Of a stretch of 52,264 bases of DNA, positions 35,485 through 47,100 are shown in pieces; within the stretch, counting starts at the first letter, position 1, and every line of letters begins with the position of its first letter. The translations under genes and the position numbers were made by a program. The DNA is from an uncultured Bacteroidota bacterium (GTDB taxonomy: Bacteria; Bacteroidota; Bacteroidia; UKL13-3), in the NCBI GenBank assembly GCA_903897855.1, contig CAIUDH010000044.1, positions 1 to 52,264 of the forward strand, written 5' to 3'. The notes below the pieces were generated by a model, which saw nothing but the letters and a program-made list of their open reading frames with translations, made no database searches and was not told where the DNA came from.

Positions 35485-36144
35485 ATGGAAAGTACACTAG
35501 TTCAAATCATTAGAAACTATGAAGCCTATAAGTCGGGACTTGTAAAAGAAGTCAATGACGACACGATGACCGGCTTTATTATGTATCTCAACGGCAATTT
35601 AGGGAAGATGGATACCAACAAGGCAGGAGTTGGAGTGGAAGGATGGGATAATTTCAACCGGAAAACGCTGGAAGAAATTGCGGGAAGCACGCTCGGCAAG
35701 TTGGGCCGGTATGTTGACCATTATTCAAGAAAAGTAATACCATTAACGGCCTTGGGCAGCATCGATGAATTTACATATTTAATTAATTTAATGCAATTTG
35801 AGAGTTTAACAAAAACGGAATTAATTCAAAATAACCTGCACCCCATTACCTCAGGAACGGAGGTTATCAAAAGACTCCTTAAGAAAGAGTTTATCAGTCA
35901 AATTAAGGATGAAAAAGATAAACGTAGCGTTCGGGTAAAGATTACTGATTTAGGAAAGAGGGTGCTTTTCGGCTCTTTTGAAAAGCTGAATATGATTACT
36001 AAAATAGTATCGGCCAAATTAACAAATGAAGAGCTGATACAGTTTGTGAATTTATTGAAGAAACTGGATGCATTTCATCTTAAGATTTTCAAAGAATCGA
36101 AAAATAAGCAGATGGAAGAAATTTTAAATAGCTATGTCAGATAA
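35485..36144 (+). CDS. MarR-family transcriptional regulator
   Basis: A 219-residue winged-helix regulator. The N-terminal third is helical (dimerisation). The DNA-binding part is at about 105-155: FTYLINLMQFESLTKTELIQNN, then ITSGTEVIKRLLKKEFISQIKDEKDKRSVRVKITDLGKR, recognised by the wing DEKDKRSV typical of MarR. At about 220 residues it is longer than the usual 140-150 because of N- and C-terminal helical extensions. It is divergent from the TonB-receptor gene and upstream of the sensor kinase; both could be targets. Its ligand is unknown. Confidence 0.87.
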   Translation: MESTLVQIIRNYEAYKSGLVKEVNDDTMTGFIMYLNGNLGKMDTNKAGVGVEGWDNFNRKTLEEIAGSTLGKLGRYVDHYSRKVIPLTALGSIDEFTYLINLMQFESLTKTELIQNNLHPITSGTEVIKRLLKKEFISQIKDEKDKRSVRVKITDLGKRVLFGSFEKLNMITKIVSAKLTNEELIQFVNLLKKLDAFHLKIFKESKNKQMEEILNSYVR

Positions 36145-36261
36145 GAGGTGGTTTGGCAGAAACAGCGCATCTAAAATCAAGCACTCAGGGTGATATAGCG
36201 ATCGATAGAATTAATGTATCATTGTAGAACAATTTAGTCTTCGGTTTTCGATTTCCTCTAA

Positions 36262-39201
36262 ATGATTAAGAAAGTTTTAATTCTTGGAATTTTATTCTGC
36301 TGCATCTCTACTTTGGATGCACAGAAATACAATTTCGTGAACTACTCGGTCGACAATGGTCTCATTCAATCGCAAGCCAATAGTATTTGTCGGGATAACA
36401 TGGGACATCTATGGGTATCGACCATGGGAGGGGTGAGCTGCTATGATGGTAAGACTTTCAAGAATTACACCACCAGTAACGGACTCTTGAGCAATATCGC
36501 ATATTCTATCACATGCGACTCTCTTAATAATATTCTAATTTGCACCGACAAAGGCCTTTCTGTTTTCGACGGGAATAAATTTTCAAATTACACGTTCAAC
36601 TATCATAATAAGAACCACAGGGTAATTAGTGTATTGCCCATTAACACTCAGGAATACCTCGTTTTAGCTGGAGCTAGATTGTTTAAGGTAAAGTATCGCA
36701 GGGTAGAAAGTTATTTTATTAATAGCGACACAACGCTTCAGTTCACGGCTTTAGCGCAAACACCAGAGGTTGTTTTTGCAGCTTCTTTTAAGAAAGGATT
36801 ATTCGTGTTAGAAAACAATAACTGGTCGACGATAAACTTTCCAAAAACGGACGAAGATGTTTTTTTTATCAAAAGAATCGACATTACGAGATCTAAAAAA
36901 AGTTATTTTTTAACGAACGCTGGCATCTATGAATTTAGGTTTAATAATTTAATTCGAAGTTCATTGCCGAAGGAAATTCAAGACAGGAATGATATTGGAT
37001 GTATTGCCTCTGATGATAAAAATAATTTGTGGTTAGGTACTTTTAAAGGAGCCTTGGTAATTAATGGCCGCAACGAATTCCATTATTATAATAGCACCAG
37101 TGGATGTACGGACAACAGTATCTCCAATATCCTTTTCGACAATGAAAACAATATTTGGCTTGCCAGTGATGGGCAAGGGATATTCAGGTATTCTGTTTGC
37201 CCATTTACCTATTATGACGAAACCAATGGCTTGCCTCATCCGGTGGTGATGTCGATTGTAAAAACCAAGAAGGGTATCATTTACTCAGGCACCTATGGTG
37301 GAGGGTTGGTAAAATTTTCGAATGGCAAAATGGAAAGTTTTGCTTTGCCGAGTAATTCTGTGGCGGCGCAGCAGATTCTGAGTTGTGCTGTTGATGCCAA
37401 TGATATTTTATGGGTAGGTACTCAGAACAATAAAATATGGAAATTCAATGGTCGAAACTTTATTTCGGTTGAACATTATAAAGGCATTCCTCCCGGCAGC
37501 ATCAGTGAGTTGTTTTTTGATTCGAGGCAAAGACTGTGGGTGGCAACGGCATTCGGATTTGGCTATATTAAAGATGAAAAATTTAAATTGGTGAGGTCCA
37601 ATGAGTTTACCTGGAACTTTGCAGAAGCAGGAACAGATAGCATTCTCATTACGACAAACAGTGAATTGCTTTTATATTCGATGGATAGCTGTTCGGTCAT
37701 TTCAAAAAACGAGCAAGTCAAAACAAGTGATGTAACAGGGATTGTTAAAGGGGAGGAAGGTAATTATTGGTTGCTCACCAACGGATATGGAATTCTTATC
37801 TGGAATTTAGCACTCGATAGTGTGCTTACGAATATCACGACTCGTAATGGATTGAATTCCGATTTTATTTATAATATTAAAAGGGATGTAGAGAACAACT
37901 ATTGGATAGGAACCGGAGCTGGCATCAATAAAATTTCATCGGTAAGTGGTTTTGAAAAATTTAAAATTTCTCGCTATGGCAGGGCCGAAGGGATGTTCGG
38001 GCAAGAGTCGAACAAATCGGCCGTGATGCAGAATCTAGACGGTAAAATTTGGTTTGGCACCACCAAGGGTTTGTTTATATATAATGCGGCAGATGAGCAG
38101 ATGGTAAAATATCCTGCAAAAATAATTTTGCAAGGCGTGAAATTATTCTCACAAGCCATCGGTAACAAGGAGTATAACGACAGTCTGAGCTCCTGGTATA
38201 ATATCCCCATAAATTTATCCTTGCCTCATACGGAAAATCATTTAACATTTAGCTTTGCTGCCGTCAATTTCAATAATCCTGATAAAATATTGTATCAATA
38301 CATGATTGAAGGGTTGGAGAAGACATGGTCGGAACCCAGTATTGAAAACACGGTAATTTACCCTGCGATACCCCCGGGGAAGTATATTTTTAAGGTTAAA
38401 ATATATGACAGTAACACCTCCATCTTAGCGTATTCGTTCGAAATAAAAGCTCCGTTTTATTCTACTTTCTGGTTTCGCTTGATTCTGGTTGTATCGCTTA
38501 TCTTACTTGGGGTTGGATTGCAGGGCATGCGCAATTATAATAAAAAGAGAAAGGAATTTGAGCTACAAAAACTTCGTGAAGAAGAGCAGAACAAAGTACG
38601 TCAACGTACGGCCGAAGACTTCCATGATGAGGTGGGAAATAAACTTACCCGCATCAGTTTGCTAGCCGATATTTTAAAATCTAAATCGGAGAATGAATCC
38701 ATTATTTCTTTGTCGGATAAAATCAAAGAAAACACCAATGAGCTCTATAGCGGTACCAAGGATATTATCTGGGCGTTAAATCCGGAGAATGATAATCTCA
38801 CCGAAATGCTTTTATATCTTGAAGCTTTTGGAAATAATTTGGTGCAGGATAGTGAGGTGAAATTTTCAACTTCTTTAAACATCGGTTTTGCTAATGGTAT
38901 TGTATTGCCTATGGGATTTAATCGCAATATCACCATGATATTTAAAGAGGCCATCAATAATGCTTTGAAGCATAGTAAATGTAACTTCATGAAATTGGAA
39001 TCCGAATTAATCCAAGGCGAAGTATTAAAAATCATGTTGACGGATGACGGAGTTGGAATTGATGATCTAAATAATAGAAGGGGAAGCGGTTTGCAAAATA
39101 TGGCACAACGTGCATCGAGAATGAATGGCGAATTAGAAATTACTAAAAATGGAGCCGGTAAAGGCACCTGTATTACACTCACTTTAAAACTCTCTAAATA
39201 A
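36262..39201 (+). CDS. Two-component sensor histidine kinase with periplasmic propeller (Reg_prop/Y_Y_Y)
   Basis: A 979-residue inner-membrane sensor. Order: signal peptide (VLILGILFCCISTLDA), about twelve Reg_prop blades (about 25-600; e.g. ICRDNMGHLWVSTMGGVSCYDG, DNENNIWLASDGQGIFRY), Y_Y_Y domain (about 645-725), one membrane helix (about 733-752), a short coiled coil, HisKA_3 with phosphoacceptor His788 in DFHDEVGNKL, and HATPase_c with NALKHS, DDGVGI and GSGLQNM. This is the NarL-type kinase architecture joined to a propeller sensor. No receiver or AraC domain is fused, so it is not a classical hybrid (HTCS). Its partner follows after 2 bases. Confidence 0.93.
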   Translation: MIKKVLILGILFCCISTLDAQKYNFVNYSVDNGLIQSQANSICRDNMGHLWVSTMGGVSCYDGKTFKNYTTSNGLLSNIAYSITCDSLNNILICTDKGLSVFDGNKFSNYTFNYHNKNHRVISVLPINTQEYLVLAGARLFKVKYRRVESYFINSDTTLQFTALAQTPEVVFAASFKKGLFVLENNNWSTINFPKTDEDVFFIKRIDITRSKKSYFLTNAGIYEFRFNNLIRSSLPKEIQDRNDIGCIASDDKNNLWLGTFKGALVINGRNEFHYYNSTSGCTDNSISNILFDNENNIWLASDGQGIFRYSVCPFTYYDETNGLPHPVVMSIVKTKKGIIYSGTYGGGLVKFSNGKMESFALPSNSVAAQQILSCAVDANDILWVGTQNNKIWKFNGRNFISVEHYKGIPPGSISELFFDSRQRLWVATAFGFGYIKDEKFKLVRSNEFTWNFAEAGTDSILITTNSELLLYSMDSCSVISKNEQVKTSDVTGIVKGEEGNYWLLTNGYGILIWNLALDSVLTNITTRNGLNSDFIYNIKRDVENNYWIGTGAGINKISSVSGFEKFKISRYGRAEGMFGQESNKSAVMQNLDGKIWFGTTKGLFIYNAADEQMVKYPAKIILQGVKLFSQAIGNKEYNDSLSSWYNIPINLSLPHTENHLTFSFAAVNFNNPDKILYQYMIEGLEKTWSEPSIENTVIYPAIPPGKYIFKVKIYDSNTSILAYSFEIKAPFYSTFWFRLILVVSLILLGVGLQGMRNYNKKRKEFELQKLREEEQNKVRQRTAEDFHDEVGNKLTRISLLADILKSKSENESIISLSDKIKENTNELYSGTKDIIWALNPENDNLTEMLLYLEAFGNNLVQDSEVKFSTSLNIGFANGIVLPMGFNRNITMIFKEAINNALKHSKCNFMKLESELIQGEVLKIMLTDDGVGIDDLNNRRGSGLQNMAQRASRMNGELEITKNGAGKGTCITLTLKLSK

Positions 39202-39203
39202 TT

Positions 39204-39839
39204 ATGAACCCAGCAACCAATAATATTCATGTAGCTATCATTGAAGATGATAGTATGATAAGAGAAAGTTATACTTACCTTATCAATAACGAGGCAGGAT
39301 TCGAAGTTGTAGGGGCTTATAAGTCTTATGAAGAGGCCGCGAAACATTTACTTAACATTAAACCAGAAGTGCTGCTGCTCGATGTAGAGTTGCCAGGTAT
39401 CAATGGAATAGAAGCACTTCCCAAAATTAAAAAGTTAATTCCCCATCTTCATGTTATTATTTTAACGGTGTATGAAAATAATGAATCGGTTTTTCATGCA
39501 CTCACTAACGGCGCCTCAGGGTATCTAACTAAGAATACTTCATCAGCTAAGATTGTGGAGGCTATCAAAGAAGTTTTAGATGGAGGTGCTCCCATGAGTG
39601 CGGGGGTCGCTAGGCTGGTGATTAATTCGTTTCAACGCAATCAAAATTCGCCTTTGTCAAAAAGAGAAACGGAGGTTTTAGAAAATGTGTCATTAGGTAA
39701 AAGCAGAAGGAGAATTGCCGATGAGCTGTTTATTGATATGGAAACTGTGAAGACCCATATCAAAAATATTTACCAGAAGTTAGATGTGCATAGCAAGGCC
39801 GATGCCATCAAAACGGCGAAGGAGAATAAATTTATCTAG
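39204..39839 (+). CDS. LuxR/NarL-family response regulator
   Basis: A 211-residue DNA-binding regulator. The receiver domain (1-125) has acidic Asp15/Asp16, phosphoacceptor Asp60 (LLLDVELPG), Thr88 and Lys110. The C-terminal LuxR helix-turn-helix (about 147-205) has LSKRETEVLENVSLG and IDMETVKTHIKNIYQKLDV. It starts 2 bases after the kinase stop, so the two are a cognate pair. Its targets are unknown; the nearby receptor, MFS and CotH genes are candidates by location only. It is convergent with the MFS gene, 17 bases away. Confidence 0.95.
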   Translation: MNPATNNIHVAIIEDDSMIRESYTYLINNEAGFEVVGAYKSYEEAAKHLLNIKPEVLLLDVELPGINGIEALPKIKKLIPHLHVIILTVYENNESVFHALTNGASGYLTKNTSSAKIVEAIKEVLDGGAPMSAGVARLVINSFQRNQNSPLSKRETEVLENVSLGKSRRRIADELFIDMETVKTHIKNIYQKLDVHSKADAIKTAKENKFI

Positions 39840-39856
39840 CAGAGGTGCATTTAATT

Positions 39857-41098
39857 CTACTTCTTGGTCAACATTTCGGGCAGTGAAGATTTTAGTTTTG
39901 TAGCTTGTTTGCTCAACATGAGAAACCCAATTGCCGTGATTAAGCTCAGTAGTATTAAAACATCAAACAGGATGTTGAAGCCATATTTGCTGGCAATACC
40001 TAAGCCCAACAAGGGGGCTGCAATATTGGCCAAGCCGTACGACATTGAATACAATGCAGAGTATTGTCCTTGTCGCTCGACACTGGCTCTCGAGAGTGTA
40101 TAATTCATCATAAATGGCATCGCAAAAATTTCGGATAAGGTCATCATGATCGTATAGAGTATGGCCATGAACATCCATCCTTGTCCGAATTGTAGGATGC
40201 AAAAAGAGATGGGAATGCAAGCCACTCCTGCGATGATAAACGGGAATATTTTTTGTTTTTTTTCAAGGAATGAGACGAGCGGCATTTCAATAACTACGAC
40301 GAGTATTCCATTCAGCGCGAGCAGTAAGCCGATGGTTCCCTCGTCATAACCACTGACGGTATTGAAGTATTGAGGAATACTTGCAAACAACTGAAAAAAA
40401 CAAATTCCAAACAAGGCAACAAGCAGAATAAAAATCAGATAAGTTGAGTCGCGGTAGGCAGAGGTGCTCCGGTTGTTAAGCACCATCGATGGCGTCTTTT
40501 GTGGCTCATTGGGTTGTCGGGGCAAATAATTATATAACATGATCGCGGCAGCCATACTTGTGACGGCATCCACTACAAAGAGCCACTTGTAACCCCAGTA
40601 GAAGGCAATGAATCCGCCTGCTGCCGGGCCCACAGAGAATCCTAAATTAATAGCCAATCGTACTAAAGAAACCGACCGTGTGCGGTTGGCAGGGGTGCTA
40701 TAGAGGGAGATGGCTTTGGAGTTGGCCGGACGAAACATATCGCTGGAAAACGCATAGGCAAAGATGACCCAAGAGATCAAAAACGGGGTAGTTACCAATA
40801 GCATCAAAAGCAAGATACAACCACTGCTGATGAGCGATAATATCATGATGTCGAAAAAGTTTTTTCGGTCGGTGAGCCATCCTCCGGCATAGGATCCTAA
40901 CACACTTCCAATACCATAAAAACTCATCGCAATTCCAGCATCAGCAATAGTGAAATGCAATTCCTTGGTGAGATACAAGGAGGTGAAAAGCAATACCATC
41001 GAGCCACTCCTATTAATGAGCATCGTAATCGACAAAATCCATATGTTTTTTTGGATATTGGCGAAAGAGTTTCGATATAAATTAAATAAACGATACAT
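39857..41098 (-). CDS. MFS transporter, drug/metabolite exporter type
   Basis: A 413-residue polytopic membrane protein with about twelve helices. The loop between helices 2 and 3 has GSYAGGWLTDRKN, the MFS motif A (GxxxDRxGRR-like), and RLAINLGFSVGPAAGGFIAF fits motif C of the exporters, with GPAxGG. No binding protein or regulator is adjacent, so the substrate is unknown. It lies between the response regulator (convergent) and the CotH protein gene (same strand, 70 bases upstream of the MFS start). Confidence 0.88.
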   Translation of the reverse strand: MYRLFNLYRNSFANIQKNIWILSITMLINRSGSMVLLFTSLYLTKELHFTIADAGIAMSFYGIGSVLGSYAGGWLTDRKNFFDIMILSLISSGCILLLMLLVTTPFLISWVIFAYAFSSDMFRPANSKAISLYSTPANRTRSVSLVRLAINLGFSVGPAAGGFIAFYWGYKWLFVVDAVTSMAAAIMLYNYLPRQPNEPQKTPSMVLNNRSTSAYRDSTYLIFILLVALFGICFFQLFASIPQYFNTVSGYDEGTIGLLLALNGILVVVIEMPLVSFLEKKQKIFPFIIAGVACIPISFCILQFGQGWMFMAILYTIMMTLSEIFAMPFMMNYTLSRASVERQGQYSALYSMSYGLANIAAPLLGLGIASKYGFNILFDVLILLSLITAIGFLMLSKQATKLKSSLPEMLTKK

Positions 41099-41168
41099 GA
41101 TGAGCGCAGTGAATGGAGTAACCGTTTAAAGTGTTGAATGAAAAAACAGAGCGTGAATTCGAGTGCTG

Positions 41169-44100
41169 TTATTTCTTCACAAACTTTAGTGGGACTAAAT
41201 CATTGAATTGAATAAAATAGACTCCTGCTGAAAGAGTTCTGATATCGAGTTGGGTCACTTGTTTTTGCAAGCTACCATGCAGTAATACCTGTCCGAGTAT
41301 ATTTCGAACCTCAAAGTCAATATTCTTAAAGGTTGAGAGTCCAACATCGAGAGTTAATTCATGGCCAGCCGGATTCGGGTAAATTTGCGGGGTGGTATTT
41401 GAGCGGGTTGCTTTTATTCCAAATGCATTACCGCAAGGGAGTACTGTTTCACTTCCCGGAGAGCCCCGTTTACAGAATGCTTTCCAGTTATCGGCAACGC
41501 TAAAATGGGATGAATCTTTCAATAACTCCAAGGTATAGCCTTTCCCATTGGCCAAACTATCCCAAGGAGCAAGCGAACTGTACTGGATGGATTGGAGTAG
41601 GGCGTTGTTCTGATCATAAATGACTAATGAGTTGGTACCATTATTCATGTTTAATGTCGAGAACTGTTCTTTGTTTGAAATGTATGGATGATATTTATTA
41701 AAGGCGATGGTATCGGCACACAGAACAAGAAATCCGTTATTTTTAATGGGCTTCGAAAGGGTATATGAAGTGATAGAGTCGTTAAGACGGAAGGTGAATT
41801 TGTTGATGTTACTATTGCTTGAATTTATAAAGAATTCGATCCATTTTCCATCGTTCGTAGAATTCTGTGGAGCATAATTTAGTTCGGTAATGATTACACT
41901 ATCGGCACACGTGCTTGAGGCTTTACCAGGCGATCCCAAGATACATCCTTCTCTCCAGTTGGATAAAGAGATGCTGCTCTTTGAAGTCGTATAATTTTCT
42001 AGCGTTCTTCCATGGCCGTTGGGACCTTGAGGCCACGCTGGCGTGTTATTGTAAAAAGCTTTGCAAGCTTGCGTCTCAGAGTAGTCGTGTAAGAAGATAC
42101 TATCTGATATAGGGCTCAGTTTTAGATTTGCAAAGGTTACATTTTGAACGAGTGGGTAAATTGCGTGAAACTTCGCCGTGTCATTACTTAGAACCCAATA
42201 GCTTTGAGCGGGAATAATGAAGGAAGAAAGGAATGAAACATAAGAACTGCTCTTGTTTTGTAGTACCCAATTTTGAAGGTTCACAGGCTGCGTTGATTTA
42301 TTGTAAAGTTCTACCCATGGCCCGCTATTGTTAAAGGTATCCGCCAAATAATTTATTTCCGAGAAAAAGAGGTTGGAAGTTAGAGCTGGTTCACAAGGTG
42401 AAAGCAAGGCGGTTCCAGGAGAACCTTTTAAGCATCCTATGGTCCATGATTCGGGAGCGGTTTCATTCAGTGTATCGTTGATTAATTCAAGAGTATACCC
42501 ACCCCCATTGGATGCTTGTAAAGCAATATTCTGGGTGTTGTAACAAATGCTATTCGTTAATTTATTAAGCTCAAATAGTTTAATAGTGTTTTTAAGAGTA
42601 TCTAATTTAAAACCCGCATAAAGCACATTACTAATATATCGGTGCTGCTTACTAAAGAGGATAGAGTCGGAAGCAATCACTAAATATTGTTTGGGCGCCA
42701 GTAGGTAGTTTATTTCAAGAGAGTCGGTTGCGTTGAATTTGATTACATAATTATTTAAATTCAGGGAGGTCGTCAACGTGTTTTTCAATTCGAACCATTG
42801 GCCGGCGTTGGTATTGATACTCGATCGGTAATTGATTTCCGATACTATTAAGGCTGCTTTTTCACAAGCGATGAAGGCCTTTCCGGGTGAGCCTTTGAGG
42901 CAGCCACATCTCCAATCGTTGGCAGTGATGGCATTTTTAGCGATATTGTTTTTTTCTAAGGAATAACCCAACCCGTTGGCTCCTTGTATCCATGTCGAAT
43001 CGTTGCTGTAAAATGCTTTACATGCTAAGAAACCTCGGTAGTCGAATAGTTTTATGGAGTCATTATTGGAATTGAAAATTCCAGCCGGGATGAAGGTGAA
43101 ATTGCTTACCGATGGATGTTGTTGTTTAAATTTTATGGTGTCGGAAGCAAAAACTAAAAACCCATTTGATGGCAGTATGACATTGCTGAGAATTGGGTAA
43201 TTTTTCTTCAGATCGGCACTGGTAACAAACCAGTTTAGCAAGGGTAAGGCAACACTTGTATTGTTTTTTATTTCAAACCAAAATCCACTATTCGTGTTGG
43301 CATCCGACAAGTAATTAATTTCCGAGATGGATATATTACTTGATAGCGCTGGGTTGCACGGGAGTAAAGGCGCCGTGCCGGGAGATCCTCCAAAGCAGTC
43401 GGTTCTATAGCTACTCGCCAAGAAGGGGTTTAGTGTGTCGTGGGTGAGATTTAATGTATAGCCTAAGCCATTGGCTAGCAATGGAAAGGGGAGCGTATCT
43501 TTGTATTGCACATTAAGCCATTGTGTACTCGAATCAAATAGTTGAATGATATCACCTTTTACAAGCATCAAGGGCTGTGTTAAAAACATGACGTTTGAGA
43601 TAAATGGATTCGCCTCTTTAAATGTAGTAGAGTCGAAGGATAGGGCGAGATACTGATTGGGAGCTATAGTAGTATTCTTTTTAAAATAATAGATCGTCGT
43701 ATCATAAGCTCTCCTAAAAAAATACTTATTCAGGTTGATGGTGGCGGTATCTACATTTTTTATTTCGAACCAAAACCCTTGTTTGAAGTTGGGTGAAGAA
43801 TTATAGTTTATTTCACTCACTATTAATTTAGATTTTGCACATTTGCTGAAAGCTTGTGCGGGAGAGCCTTTGAAGCATCCGTCAAACCAACTTGAGACGT
43901 TATTCAAATTAGAGGTGTCGTACTTTAATTCGAGTGTTTTTCCTAAGCCATTGGCTTCCGATAAAAGAGCGGCATTCATCGTATATTTCATCCCAATTAA
44001 GGTGCTGTTGTTGTAATCCTTGAGGACTATAGAATCGGTATTGGGGTTGAATTTCCATTTATTTAAAGGGTATACGTTGGTGATTAAAGGGTGCCATTTT

Positions 44101-47100
44101 TTAAACTTCGTGACATCGTTACAAAATACGAGATAACTGTTTTTCTTAAGTATGGTTCCTTCTTTGATGAGATAGGCGGTATCTTGACTGGTGGCATGTG
44201 AAAGCAGAAAGTCGGTAAGATCCAAATCGACGTTGTCGTAATTATGTAGCTCAATCCAACCACCGTCATCGGCGAATATGGCTGGTTTTAAGTTGAGTTC
44301 AGAGATATTAATTTTAGCGGATAATGCTGGATTGCAAAGTTTATGATATCGTTTGCCTGGGCTCCCATAGATACAGCCGGTCGTCCAATTCATTCCATCG
44401 TCGCATCTAAAAGTATCGTTTTTTAATTCAATGGTGAAACCGGTACCATTGGCTCCATTGGGCCATGGGGCCGCGGTGTCGGTATAATAGATGCTCTGAT
44501 ACAAGGAGTTGTTACTGGTATATAATCGAATGGCATCACTTTTATTACTGATTCCAAAATTAAAATTCCCAAGACGGTTTTTAATGGTTGGATGAAGTGA
44601 TTTAAACTTTGCGGTATCGGCACAGATTACATAGTAATCGTTGGCTGCGATGGTAAAGTTGGGAGGGAAAATGAAACTATGTGCGCTGTCGGCATCCTTG
44701 AACACATAACCTCCAATATTTTTCGAAGTGCTACTGTTGTTTTTTATTTCAAACCAGTCGCCAGTGTTATGACTTGCCGCCGCGGTATAATTTATTTCAG
44801 TGATGTTTAAATCTTGCCTACATCGGCCGTAGGCTCTCCCAGGTGAGCCCCCAATACAGCCTTCAAACCAGTTGGAAGGGTTATTATACGTGGAATTAAT
44901 TCCACGGTGTTCAAGCGTTCGGCCTCCGCCATTAGCGCCTTGTGGCCATGGGTACTCAGAGGAATAGAGAAAGTTGAAAATGAAGTATGAGTTTTGGTCA
45001 TACAAGGTTAATTTTCCTTGCGTATTATTAAAGCCAAATCCAAGGTTGCCTACATTGTTTATTACGTCAGGATAAATTTTATTAAAGAGTGCAGTATCCT
45101 CGCATAGAACCAGGTAGGAAAATGCAGGGATAGTGATATTGCCCAATTTCTTGGAGTTGGCACCACCGTTGGCACTGAAGGAACTATTGGCTAAATTAAC
45201 AGCCCCAGAAGAATTATTATAAAGTTCAATCCAATTTCCGCCATCCAAATTTTTATCTGAATTGTAGTTTACTTCGGTCACAAAAACTCTGTTTGCGAAG
45301 GTCGATTCGTAACATGGATTATGCCATCCCGGCATATTCCAATTTAGCCAAGTGCTACGGCCTCGGTACCAGTTCTTCATCCAGGTTATTTCTTGGCTGT
45401 ATTCACTGCTTAAGTGGCCGTTGTAGAGATCGGTAGCCAAGATGTTCCAACGGATGAAGTGACGCAGTTGTGGCACTTCCAGATAGGCCGCAACCGAGTC
45501 GATATAAGCGTTGATGTTTAGCGGTGATAATAAGGAGTAGTATAAACTGGACCAACGACAACGCAGTTGATCTTTGTAAAAGTTTTCAGAGTTTAATTGA
45601 TCGAACCACCAAATAGTGTTATTGGCAGTGCAACCCGACCAGCCATTGGTGTCGTTGGAGTTACAAAAGGTGCAATTACCCAGGCTGAAATTGAAATCCC
45701 AGACAGGTCCCATCACGAGTTTTCCACCTTGTGAACTTTTGTTTTTAAAGAAATAGGTGCTTGCTCTGTATGCATCTACACTATGGGTGATTTCATTCAG
45801 GATAAAAAAGTCGATAAAGGATCCCACATCAATGTATTTTCTATAACCAGTAGTAGGGTTAGCAAAAGTGGGGCCTATCAAATTTTGCTCAAAGGAGTCG
45901 ATGAAACTTTCGATGTAAAGTCGCTGTGGCACGGTAATGTCGAGGCCATTGGGATCTGAGGTTTGAAAGGTGATTGATTTTGTTTGTCCATTGAATACGT
46001 TCACATGTGAACTCCATGTGCCTAGGCCCGGATCAGAATTCCAGTCGATCTTGAAAATATAACCACCGGTGAGGGAGTCGCCGGCATTATGGTTAGGTTT
46101 AACTTGCGAGATTGCCACTCTTTCTTTGTCAATTTTTATCTTTTCCATCAACACATAAACACCCACATAGGATGTGTCCAGAAACAATTCTACAAATCTG
46201 CATCGAGGTGCATACCACCCCATTTTTCGAGCCAAGTCGTACATCATTACATTACGCATGAGTGTTTTATCGTTCCAAGGCGCATATAGAATAAAGTCGC
46301 TTTCTTTCGGAAAATCAAGAATTTTTACATTGTCGGCCAATCCCAATGAATCATAGGGGGTAATGCCATAAGATTTTTGAGCGAAGCCCAAGGAAGAAGC
46401 CCCATGCAGTTCAACGCCCACTTTTCCACTATATTCAGTAGCCGAATCGCTGATATGATTTTGATTTAAGCCATTATAAACAATACGCATCCTCATGCTT
46501 TTCTTCGGTTCGTTAACGACCACTTGATTGCCTGTGAGTATTTGTATTATGGGCATATGGCTGTAAAACGGAGGCTTGAACCAAGAAGGATTTTGCGCAT
46601 AAACGGTGCTGCTATTGTTTAATCCAGCCATCAGATAAGGAATGGCGGTGAGGTCGTTATCAGCGCCGCTAGTCGTGTTATTATGCACCTGAATACACAA
46701 TACATTGGTTCCATTTTTAACCAATGCATGGATCGTGTTTTTATCTATAAAGAAGTATTCGGCATTTAGATTATTGCAAAGCTTTGCTTCGTGGGCAGCC
46801 GAAGCAAGAGTGTTATAGGTCGGAATCATGCCAACAGTTCCGATGTTTTTTCGTGCAATTTCAACGTTGTTTATATAGGCTACAAAGCCATCATCATAGT
46901 CGATACTTAGGAGCAGTTCTGTAATTTTGGAGGTGTCGGAAATGGAGAATTGCTTTCGCATGTATACACTACTACAAGTGCTTATTGGCGTGGCATCATC
47001 ATTGTCGCCATAACCTATTCCCCCATTTCCTGCCGACCAAGTAGCATCGTTAAAAGTAAGTTTACGCCAGTTGCTATCGGGTTCGGTGGTGCCCACCAAG

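Noticed and set aside
38745-39347. A 200-codon minus-strand frame
   Set aside because: It overlaps the kinase ATPase domain and the start of the response regulator, both certain. It has no promoter or recognisable product.
41440-45290. DNA-level tandem repeat or recent amplification in the CotH gene
   Set aside because: The units are clear as protein but differ in nucleotide sequence and length, so recent DNA duplication or slippage is not supported.
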